Of a stretch of 64,000 bases of DNA, positions 55,038 through 64,000 are shown one piece after another. The stretch spans positions 124,001-188,000 of the forward strand of contig JAVKOQ010000016.1 of NCBI GenBank assembly GCA_031835245.1. The letters are read 5' to 3'. The position numbers were made by a program, and so were the translations under genes. Below the pieces are notes generated by a model, which did no database searches, was not told where the DNA came from, and worked only from the letters and a program-made list of their open reading frames with translations. This DNA comes from Balamuthia mandrillaris (taxonomy: Eukaryota > Discosea > Longamoebia > Balamuthiidae). How positions within the stretch are numbered: the stretch's first letter is position 1; each line of letters begins with the position of its first letter.

Positions 55038-57771
55038 TTACTTCATGATGGGCATGGTGGCACCGAATTGGCCGAGGTCCTCCTCCTTCCAGAGGGAGGT
55101 GATGGTCTTGGTCTGGGTGTAAAAGTGCACGCCGGCCTTGCCGTAGAAGTGGGAGGCGCCCACAAAAGAGCCGCGGGATCCCGTGAAGCTGAAGAAGGGC
55201 AGGGGGACAGGGATGGGAATGTTGACACCAACCTGACCGACGTCGATCTCGTGCTGGTACTTGCGGGCAGCAGCTCCGTTGCGCGTGAAGATGGCAGTGC
55301 CGTTGCCGTAGGGGTTGGAGTTGATCATCTGGATGGCGTCGTCGAGGGTATCGGCCTCCTGGCACAGCAACACTGGGCCAAAGATCTCTTCCTTGTAGCA
55401 CTCCATGTCAGGAGTGACGCCGGTGAGGATGGTTGGTCCCACAAAGTTGCCCTTGGGGTAGCCGGGCACGCGGATTCCTCTTCCGTCGAGAACCAACTTG
55501 GCGCCTTGCTTGACACCGCTTTCAATGAGCTTTTCCACTCTCTCCTTGGCCTATGGTAGTGTATTAGCAAAGTTGAAAGAAGAACAAGAAGAAGAACAAG
55601 AACAAGAACAAGAAGAAGAAGAAGAAGAAGAACAAGAAGAACAAGAAGAACAAGAAGAACAAGAAGAACAAGAACAAGAAGAAGAACAAGAACAAGAACA
55701 AGAACAGAAGAAGAACAAGAACAAGAACAAGAAAAGAACAAGAACAAGAACAAGAACAAGAACAAGAAAGAACAAGAACAAGAACAAGAACAAGAACAAG
55801 AACAAGAACAAGAAGAACAAGAACAAGAACAAGAACAAGAAGAACAAGAAGAAGAAGAAGAAGAAGAAGAAGATAATTTTGAGTATACCTGAGGAGAAAT
55901 GAGAGGACCCACATCCACACCAGGCTCGAATCCGCAACCAACTCTCAGCTTCTTGGCTCTTTCTACAAGCTCAGGAATCCTAGTAGTTAAAGGAGGTAAG
56001 ATCAACAAATCAACAGCAGGAGAGAAAAAAAAGCTGGGAAAAGCGGGTAAATTGTACATACCAGTCCTTGCTCTCACCAACGAAGACGGCGGTGGAGAGA
56101 GCCATGCAGCGCTGGCCAGCAGCACCAAAAGCAGCACCGGCAAGAGCAGTAAGGGTTGAATCCTTGTTAGCATCAGGCATGATTGTGGCGTGGTTCTTAG
56201 CGGCCATGTTGGACTGGAAAGTATTGAAAAGAGAGAAGGGGATAAGCTTCCTTCAAAGTGTAACCGTTAAGCAGGTGTGTATACAAACCTGCACGCGTTT
56301 GCCGTTCTTTGTGCCTCGGTCGTGAATGTAGCGACCAGCTTGATCTGAGCCTACGAATGAAATGGCTTTAACAGCAGGATCATCGCAAATAAAGTTGACA
56401 GCATCCTTATTATTGCAATCGTAATAAATTAGAAGAAGCAGATCTATAACAAAATAGGAGAAAGACAAAACATACTCTTGTGCCGTGAATGACATTAAGA
56501 ACACCAGGAGGAAGGCCGGCTTCTCTGGCCAACCTCGCAAGAATCATGGAAGCTCCTGGATCTCTCTCAGAAGGCTTCAAGAGGAAGGTGTTACCGGTGG
56601 TGATAGCAATAGGGAACATCCACAAGGGAATCATAGCTGTAAAACAAAGGTATAAGAAAAAGTAATTCGGATGTTTGAGGAATGGTAGGTACCTGGGAAG
56701 TTGAATGGGGTGATACCAGCGCACACACCCAAGGGCTGGCGGTAACTGTAGGTGTCAATGTTCTTTCCAACGTTTTCCACAGTCTCTCCCATTTGAATGC
56801 TAGGAATACTGCAAGAATGTTCCACCACCTCTGATATTTTAATAAGACAATAGAAGAAAAGGGGAAGAATCGTTAGGCATTCCGCATTTTTTTTTAAAGA
56901 TAAAGCAAGGGCTTGTACCAAGACCACGGAAGACGTCTCCCCTGGCATCAACCAGAGTCTTGCCTTGCTCTTTGGTAATGGACTTGGCCAACTCCTCCTG
57001 TTTAAAGAAGCGATTGCAGTGAGTACATTAAGGCTTTAACCCCAAAGCACTAAATTGAAGAACAAAAACACAAACAAACAAACAAACAAACAAACAAAAA
57101 CGTTACCATGTGTTCGTTGATCAAAGCCTGCAACTTAAACATAACTCTGACACGAGAGCTCAGGGAGGACTCTTTCCAGGACTTGAAGGCCTTGGCGGCA
57201 GAGTCGGAGGCCCTCTGCATCTCTTCCTTTGTGGCCAAGGGCACGCGAGTAACTACCTCTTGTGTGGCCTTAAAAGGGAAGGGAGCAGTTACAGTTAGCA
57301 ACGGACAACGCCCCATTTTTTTTTGTAACAAATGCAAACGGGCCGTACCGGGTCATGCACATCAAAGTATTCCTTTGTTTTGGATTCCACAAACTCGTTG
57401 TCGATGAACAATTTGGTAGTCTAGTCGGACTATTTGTTAGGCTACTCGGGGCCACACGAAGAGAGCATATGGATATGGGAGAACGAGAAGACAAGCATAA
57501 CGTACCTCTGTGGAATAGGCGCGCAGAGAAGAGGCGCCCCACAAGTTCCTGCCGCCAGCTGGCAAGCCCGTCCTCTGCGCACGGAATCAAGGTCAGCGTC
57601 GGGTAATTGATTTATTATTATTATTTATTTTTTTTTTTGAAACAAAGAGACAAACGCATAAAGAAGAGAGAAGGGGAGGGCCAGCTGGCTAGGGAAAAGA
57701 CGTACCGCCAAGGAGGCCAAAGGAGAAGAACGAGCAGCAAAGCCTGTAGCAGAGAACACTCCCTTTTTCAT
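55038..57771 (-). CDS. ALDH6A1: Methylmalonate-semialdehyde dehydrogenase (CoA-acylating), mitochondrial
   Basis: ATG 57771: [22 protein letters not shown] is a targeting peptide. About ten exons follow in family order: [92 protein letters not shown] ... [95 protein letters not shown] (catalytic Cys in GQRCM); [30 protein letters not shown]; then [26 protein letters not shown] to [19 protein letters not shown]. It converts malonate and methylmalonate semialdehydes to acetyl- and propionyl-CoA in valine and pyrimidine breakdown. The intron at 55560-55870 is a purine repeat on the plus strand. Confidence 0.96.
55570..55873. repeat. AGAACA/AGA microsatellite, about 300 bp, intronic
   Basis: AAGAAC and AAG units, i.e. 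a pyrimidine CTTGTT/CTT repeat on the coding (minus) strand of the dehydrogenase gene. All long frames across it are artefacts. Confidence 0.9.
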
Positions 57772-57851
57772 GTTTGTGGTTTTTTTGTTTTTCGTTTCAA
57801 CAACAAAAAAAAAATGGAAAGAAAAATGGAAAACGGAATAAGGAGGATGGC

Positions 57852-57897
57852 TAACCCTAGTACCCTCCTTAAAATTCAAGGGTTAACCCTAACCCTC
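57852..57897. repeat. Short interstitial telomere-like repeats
   Basis: TAACCCTAG at 57852-57860 and GGGTTAACCCTAACCCTC at 57880-57897: three CCCTAA-type units, two in one orientation and one inverted, in the 3' flank between the dehydrogenase start and the next gene. Confidence 0.5.
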
Positions 57898-58020
57898 ATT
57901 TTTTCCTTTATGCAATTTTTTTTTAAAAAAAAAGGGGAAGTAATACAGTTTTTGCCACCATCCAATGCAGCTCGTTGTTGTTGTTGTTGTTGGCGGAGGA
58001 GGAGGAGGAGGATGCATTTT

Positions 58021-60640
58021 TTAGTTGGATGAAGAGAGCGAGGTGTAGCACTTATCACAGACGCGAACGGTCCCGGTGAAGCCCGCCTTCAACAACGCGT
58101 ACTTCTTGTTAGAACAGCTGCCACAAAAGATACCTCCACAATTCCTGTTTTTTTTAAAAAAAAAAATAAATAAAAGATAGCAAGTGAGCGCCTGTTTAGC
58201 GAAGGACAGCAACAAGAAGCAGAAAGGAGGGACCAACCTGCAGTGATGACGTCGTCTTATTACCGTGAAGGCAGTTTTGCAGGCCATGCATTGCTCGGAC
58301 TCCTCATCAGGCACCCACCCGTGCAAAATCATGGCGGTGCAGTGAGAGCCCCCGCATGCGATTTCTCTAACTTTCTTCCTGCTCATGGCCTCCACCACGG
58401 TTGGCACATAGATGTCGCTCTCATGCCCATGCCCCAAACGGCCGTTCGCCCCATGACCCCAAGAAAAGAGCAGACCATCCTTGGTTAGTGCAACGCTGCT
58501 TGCTGCACCAGCAGCTATTTGGATCACCTCATCGCCGGCCAGGTCTTGGAAAGGAGCGTCCACAAGCAAAGGCGCACTCGACTGCTGCACACTCTTTCCT
58601 TTGCCCAACTGGCCACGAGAGCCCTCTCCCCATGTGTAGATTTTTCCTCCAGTCCCCAAAGCAATCATATGGCTTCCCCCTGTTGCTATCCGCACGATAG
58701 TTACGCCCTCTAGGGCTCTCACTTTCGTTGGCTTCAACACATCTGATTCGTCACCATGCCCTAGGACTCCATTTGTACCGTCTCCCCAGGTATAAACCTG
58801 CCCTCGCTCTAGAATCGATCGTCAATAAGTGTCCACAGGCAAACAACGGCACATAATAGAAAAAATTGGCCATACCTGTAATGGCTGCAGTGTAGGTGGC
58901 CGCACACTGCACTCTGGATACCTTTTGCCCATCGACATCTATCCTAACAGGGGTAAGCTGGACGGCAGTATCCTCTATACCAAGCGCTCCATTCTCATTT
59001 CTTCCCCACATATAAAGATGGCCCTCACCTGTAGTTAAAAATAAGTAAAGAGCGTCATGTGAAAAAAGAAAAAGAAAAAGAAAAAGAAAAAGAAAAAGAA
59101 GGGCAATTACTGGTTACAGCTGCAGTGGTTGCACGGCCACAAGCTACATAGACTACTTGCAATCCTTCCAACGCGTTTACTTCGAAAGGAGTAAGGACGG
59201 TTTCCTCGTCTCCAAAACCAAGCCGTCCGTCTGCTCCCATTCCCCAGGCATACACTTGTCCACTCGCTACAACCAAAAATATGAGCATCTCAAAGGAGAT
59301 AACAGGGTTGGTACAACTATTTGGAGGGAAGCAAAGAACCTGTGAGGGCAACGGAGTGGTTTTCTCCACAAGCCACTTGGATGACATGCCTTCCACTAAG
59401 ACCTTCTATAAACAAAGGAGTAAAGCGATCTCTTTCGTGGCCATGCCCAAGCCTGCCATTGCTGCCAGCTCCCCAAGAAAACGCCTCACCTTCGGCTTCA
59501 AGGTGGAAGCGTGAATGTGTATGTGAGAGACGCGTTTGTTTCTTTAAAAAGGAGTAATATAGATACCATTCCACGCAACGGTGTGGGCTTGACCACATGA
59601 TACGCCTCGTATGTCTCTTCCCAATAGTGTTTCTATCACTTTCGGCAGAGATTGGTCATACTCGTCACCGTGACCCAAGCGACCATTGACTCCTTGTCCA
59701 AAGCTGTAGACATCGTTGCTGTCCTCTCTTCTCTTTACAATGGTTTTCTTTCCTTTGAAAACCACTGTGACGGTTTCTTCGACTTGAGCAGAGCCCTCGT
59801 GAACAGGTGTTGCCTTCGCCTCTCTCAGATCGATGGGCTGAACAGTGTCAGGCTTCGTCAGTACAAACTTACATTATGCAACCATATGGAAAATGAGCAA
59901 CCTACCTCTACGGTCAAGGATTTAAGACCCATTACCCACACTTCAAACTCAGTTTTGTTCTTGCACACCTGTAGCAGATGCACACAGAATAAGAGAAGAG
60001 CTGAGAAGAAAAAGGAGGAGAGAGGAAGTAGAGGAGAAGGAGAAGAGAAGAAGAGCTGAGAGGAGAAGAGGACGAGGGAAGTACATACAATATCGAGGGT
60101 TTTGCCGCCACCGTAAACCAACGAGAAGGCGAGCCGCTCATACTCGGGCCGATAATTGCTTTTGAAGATCTGTTGAAAATGAGTGCTAGGCAAGTAGAAA
60201 ACAAAGAGGTTGTTGCAATAGAGGGCCAACCTACCTTGGTTTTCTGTCCTAACTTCAGTTCGGTGACATCGGCGAGGCTCACTGATGAGACCACCGACGA
60301 TCAGTAAAATAAAGAGCGACGACCCCAACAACAACGAAACAAAAAGGTGGAACAACCTGTTGACTTGGCAGAGGGTTTCTTAGGGCTGGTCCAACTCAAC
60401 GTCTTCATATCCTCGCTCAAAACAAACGTTCTGTTTTATTTGTGGTTTGATGTTGGTAAATGCGTAAGCCCAATATTTTGGTTTTTTTAAAAAAAAAACA
60501 AGCTGTTTCAAAGGTCACCTGAAGTGCGGGTTGCCTCTGTGTCCGCATTTCAAGAGGGTGGCCCCCTTTTGCATTTGCACAACCGCAGAAGCGGCAGTCA
60601 CCGTGCTGTGAGGGGGTTTGAGCTCGGTGGGTTCCTGCAT
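58021..60640 (-). CDS. PH-RCC1-FYVE protein (PRAF-like)
   Basis: Start ATG 60640 ([20 protein letters not shown]). A split PH domain: [19 protein letters not shown], in-phase join to [70 protein letters not shown] and [19 protein letters not shown]. Then seven or so RCC1 blades, one per exon at first ([122 protein letters not shown]). A FYVE finger closes it: [38 protein letters not shown]. The WxxD, R(R)HHCR and RVC motifs needed for PI3P binding are intact, so it should sit on endosomes, with a possible GEF role. Architecture equals plant PRAF proteins without the BRX end. Confidence 0.93.
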
Positions 60641-60670
60641 GCTTCTCCTTCTTTTTTGCGCTGCTACTCT

Positions 60671-60848
60671 TTTTTTTGACCGATTGGACTTTCTTTTTAT
60701 TTCCCTTATTAATTACTCTATCGTGACGACATGTATTAATCGGGAAAACACACGTCACTTAGATTGATCGATCAGGACGTGAAGTGGCATACCTGGGTCG
60801 TGACGACATGCAAAAATCAGATTAACACACGTCATTCAGATCGATCAG
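60671..60848. promoter_or_regulatory. Bidirectional promoter with a tandem CRE-like block
   Basis: Between the divergent PRAF-like and YIF1 starts. Two imperfect direct copies, 60721-60775 and 60798-60848, each begin TCGTGACGACATG, carry ACACGTCA and end GATCGATCAG. TGACG and CGTCA are inverted half-sites of CREB/bZIP-type elements. TTTTTTTGACCGATTGG precedes them at about 60670-60687. Confidence 0.55.
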
Positions 60849-60944
60849 TTGGTGAGTTACGTGGCGCCTCCCCACAAAGAAAAGAGTAGCGGCACAGAAG
60901 AGAGCGACCACCCACCCAACCAACCACCCAACAAACAAGCCAAG

Positions 60945-61817
60945 ATGAACGGGGACGGTTATCGCTCACCCCCTGGAAGCACTGGCGTTGCCTATGGAGG
61001 ACCACAGCAACCCATGTTTGCCAGGCAGCAGCAACAGCAACCCATGTTCACCTACCAGCCAGAGCAGGAGCAGCCATGGAGGCCCTCCGCTGGGGGCTTT
61101 GCTTCCCCTCCCTCCACCATGGCGCCAACGATGGCCCCCTCCTCCTCCAACAACAACCTCAACGCCTCCGTTCCTCAGAGAGACGGTGCTGCAGGTGGCA
61201 CTCGCCTCTTTGAAGACCTCAGCTCCAACGAGTTCTTCAGCAGCGTAGCGGACAGCCACATGACCAGGATTGGCATCGACGTTGGGCGCAGGTGGATGGG
61301 CACCGCCAAGGATGAGTTCGAAGGCACTGTACGTCATTTTCCCTCCCTCCCTTCAGCGCTGCCTCCCCTCTTCTTACCTTCTCTAAAATCTCGTTCCCTC
61401 GCCCTGCTTCAGTTGAGCCGCTGGCTGTCCTCCACCAACCTCAAGTACTACTTCAACGTCAACAACTCTTACGTCCTCAACAAAATCAGGCTGCTTCTAT
61501 GCCCTGTCTTGCACAAGGTTTGTGCTTTTTCCTTGCTTGTGGTTCTTCTCGCTCACATTCTGTTTTTCTTTTTGTTTCTGGCCTTGGGTTCCTTCTTCTT
61601 CATCATAGTCATGGAAGCGACGAGTGGTGCGAACACAAGAAGGACAGGAAGTCTACCCGCCCCCCAAAGATGACCTCAACGCCCCTGACCTTTATCTCCC
61701 ACTTATGGCCTTTGTCACCTACATCCTCATTGCTGGCTTTATTCTTGGTACTCGAGGCTCGTGCGTATCTCCTCTTATTCTTCTTCTTCTTCCTCTTCTT
61801 CTTCTTCTTCTCCCTTC

Positions 61818-61879
<62 letters not shown>

Positions 61880-62647
61880 ACCATAATTCAACATTTTGAC
61901 CTGGTCCAAAACAAGATTTACACCAGAGGTACTGGGCATGGCATTCAGCAAAGGCTTCATTTCTCTTTGCATCGAGGTGGTGCTGCTTAAGTTTGGCTTC
62001 TATCTGCTCAACTCCATTGATGCCTCTGTCTTTGACTTTTTCAGTTTTGGTGGTTACATTTTTGTTGGGTAAATCCCCCTGCTGCTTTCTCCCTCCCGCA
62101 CTAGCCCAACTTAATGACCTAAACGCTTTATTACAAAAAAGTCTCTGTGTGAATCACTTGGCAGGTCTACTTGGTGGCCCCTATGTTTACTATGCCACGA
62201 TGTTACTCACCGGCTTTTTCATGGCCACCTTCATGGTACTCCTCAGGCTCTTTTCGTCGTTTCTCTTTCTCTTTCTCTTTCTCTTTCTCTTTCTCTTTCT
62301 CTTTCTCTTTCTCTTTCTCTTTCTCTTTCTCCTTCTCCTTCTCCTTCTCCTTCTCCTTCTCCTTCTCCTTCTCCTTCTTCTTCTCCTTCTCCTTCTCTTT
62401 CCCTTTCCCTTTCCTTTCTCTTCCTGCTTCTCTCTATCTTTCTCTCTCTGTGTTGTTGGTGCAGCGACAAGAGTGTATTGACCACCATTTGCATCAACAG
62501 GTAAAGACTCTGCGATTGCTAGTGCTGCCCGATCAGCCGGCCGATATGGACGGAGGTGTGGGGCTGCCCTCCAACCGCCGCAACTACTTCCTGCTAAGCA
62601 TAGCCCTCCTCCAAATCATATTCTCCTACTTTCTGGGTGTCTATTGA
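60945..62647 (+). CDS. YIF1: YIF1, Yip1-interacting ER/Golgi membrane protein
   Basis: ATG 60945 ([14 protein letters not shown]). The long Gln/Pro/Ser-rich cytosolic N-terminus is followed by [35 protein letters not shown], the exon [50 protein letters not shown], then [70 protein letters not shown] and a final exon [11 protein letters not shown] ... [23 protein letters not shown]. Four to five TM helices and the SWKR..v...G...y.PP..D.[15 protein letters not shown] block identify YIF1, which with YIP1 binds Rab GTPases in COPII vesicle budding. CT microsatellites fill two introns. Confidence 0.93.
62258..62410 (+). repeat. TTTCTC to CTTCTC hexamer microsatellite in a YIF1 intron
   Basis: About 150 bp: TTTCTC units give way to CTTCTC units. 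It begins soon after the donor of the MVLLRL exon. Confidence 0.9.
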
Positions 62648-62773
62648 TATCAGCCCTCCTCTCTCTGCTTCTTTGCTTCCCTTCCTTCCAACACAAAATA
62701 AACGGCAGACTTCTTTCTTATCTCTTTTTTTCTCCTCGCAACGCAAAAGAAAAGCCATAAGAGAAAAACAGCG

Positions 62774-64000
62774 ATGAGAAGGTGTTATGGTGCAGGGGGT
62801 GGGCTGCTCGCCGCCAACAGCGGCGTCTCCTTGTGGAGCCGCTCTTCGGGCAATGCCGTTGGAAAGGCTGCTGCTCGCCGGCTCCTTGGAACGAGCGCAG
62901 GGCGGGGTTCCCAGGTAATGGTGTATGCCGCACAAACAAACGATCCTCTGTTCAACCTGGCCACAGAAGGTTCTGCTCCTTGCTCTTCTTCTGTTAGCCG
63001 GTGGGTTTGCTTCTAACGTATGCAACCTTTTGTTTGGTTTAAAAGAGTGGATATTCAGGGAGGGTGACCTCTCCAAACAAACGCTGTACCTTTGGCGCAA
63101 CTCTCCCACCGTGGTGATCGGCAAACACCAGAACCCCTTCAAGGAATGCCACCTCCAAAACATGGAGAAAGGTCAGTTCTCTCTCTGCTTCTCTAGTTCT
63201 CTTCTTTCATGGCTAACACGTTTGCTGCTTCTTCGCCAACGGCCAAAAGAGGGAGTGGTGTTGGCTCGACGGCACTCTGGCGGAGGAGCGGTTTATCAGG
63301 ACCTTGGCAACTCCTGCTTCACGTTCCTTTCTCCTCGTGCTCACTTTGACAAAGCCAGGAATACCAACATCATCATCAACGCCCTTGCTGAGAGTTTTGG
63401 CATTAAGGCCACAGCCTCCGGCCGCAACGATATCCTTGTGGAAGGCCAAAAGGTTTCAGCCATTGATCGTCGAGAGAGAGGAGAGAGAGAGAAGAAGAAG
63501 AAGAAGAAGAAGAAGAAGAAGAAGAAGAAGAAGAAGAAGAAGAAGAACAAGAAGAACAAGAAGAACAAGAAGAAGAAGAACAAGAAGAAGAAGAAGAACA
63601 AGAAGAAGAAGAAGAACAAGAAGAAGAAGAAACAAAAGGGAGAGCAAATATAGAGAGAAGCGAGAAGCGACAAGAGAATAGGAATAGATGACTGAACACG
63701 TTCTTTTTGTCTGTTGTTGTTATCAGATCTCAGGGTCAGCATACAAGGTCAGTGGAGAGAGAGCATTACATCATGGCACACTGTTACTGAACGTGGATTT
63801 AGAAGCTTTGGCACAGTACTTAAATCCAGATAAAGCTAAGCTGATGGTAGTAGCCTTCCAATGCCTTCTTCTGAAACTCAACATTCTCACCAAACCCTTC
63901 TCCCCTTTTGCAGAGCAAAGGAGTGAGCAGCGTCAAAGCAAGAGTTAGAAACTTAAGCACGCTCAACCCAAACATTTCTCACGAGACTATCTCCCAAGCA
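62774..64000 (+). CDS. Lipoate-protein ligase / lipoyltransferase, 5' part (runs off window)
   Basis: Start 62774: [27 protein letters not shown] ... [12 protein letters not shown] is a mitochondrial-type leader. Exons with in-phase joins: 62774-62969, 63046-63171, 63250-63452, 63727-63846, 63914-beyond 64000. Domain text: [67 protein letters not shown] (the RRxSGGGaVyHDlGN lipoate/AMP site, here YQD in place of HD), [41 protein letters not shown] and [19 protein letters not shown]. It attaches lipoate to 2-oxoacid dehydrogenases and the glycine cleavage H protein. Whether it activates free lipoate (LplA) or only transfers it (LIPT1) depends on the missing C-terminus. Confidence 0.92.
63491..63632 (+). 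repeat. AAG microsatellite in an intron of the lipoyl ligase gene
   Basis: About 140 bp of AAG with AAC interruptions, in the intron 63453-63726. Unlike most introns here the repeat is purine-rich on the coding strand. Confidence 0.9.

Noticed and set aside
55551-55941. Phe/Leu/Val-rich frames suggesting multi-pass membrane proteins
   Set aside because: They read through an AAGAAC microsatellite in an intron of the dehydrogenase gene.
57050-57120. CAAA repeat considered as a promoter element
   Set aside because: It lies within an intron of the dehydrogenase gene and is a short microsatellite.
63216-63653. Lys-rich extension of the lipoyl ligase exon
   Set aside because: A donor at 63453 and an acceptor ending at 63726 join GQK to ISGSAY in phase, so the AAG tract is intronic.

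Overview
The window is nuclear DNA of a eukaryotic microbe. Most genes are split by short GT-AG introns (roughly 60-370 nt), genes are tightly packed on both strands, and introns are pyrimidine-rich and loaded with CT-type microsatellites. The protein set includes a calpain-type beta-sandwich/TKL kinase chimera, a PH-RCC1-FYVE protein, a tectonin/Vps62 protein, a DYW-type PPR protein, tandem 2-oxoglutarate oxygenases and Crinkler-like fragments. This fits an amoebozoan, most likely a discosean of the Acanthamoeba/Balamuthia kind. The organism call is inference; no rRNA or organelle marker is in view.

Layout. 0-7.2 kb: the 3' part of an RCC1-repeat gene, then a large gene joining several calpain beta-sandwich domains to a tyrosine-kinase-like kinase. 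7.2-21.9 kb: a small membrane protein, a LINE remnant, a type II membrane glycosyltransferase, RACK1, a TVP38/TMEM64-type VTT protein, a long TopBP1/Dpb11-type multi-BRCT checkpoint protein, and two divergently transcribed PLOD-like 2OG-Fe(II) oxygenases.

22-38.6 kb is a gene-poor repeat island: Crinkler-like gene debris at both edges, a HARBI1-like DNA transposon with 54-bp terminal inverted repeats and a solo LTR inside it, a second solo LTR, an old Ty3-type integrase fossil split by about 3.2 kb carrying a DEAD-box fragment and an apparently intact intron-bearing transposase-like gene, and a composite Ty3/chromovirus fossil (30.56-36.15 kb) with 138-bp LTRs, a chromodomain integrase and a second element nested in it.

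38.6-64 kb returns to dense host genes: a DYW PPR protein (organelle RNA editing), two paralogues of the thermophile branched-polyamine synthase BpsA flanking an aminoglycoside/choline-kinase-like phosphotransferase, MCM6, frataxin, a Vps62-tectonin protein, methylmalonate-semialdehyde dehydrogenase, a PH-RCC1-FYVE protein, YIF1 and a lipoyl ligase that runs off the window end. Several are mitochondrial (frataxin, MMSDH, lipoyl ligase, probably the PPR protein); replication/checkpoint (MCM6, TopBP1) and membrane traffic (YIF1, VTT, FYVE, Vps62) are also represented. Nothing suggests operons; head-to-head pairs with 200-310 bp between starts are common.

Exon borders quoted here were read by eye from splice sites, frame and family alignment; where they join in phase this is stated. 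The best leads are the kinase chimera, the BpsA-like pair, the transposase-like gene, and short echoes of gene 3' ends just downstream of two genes.
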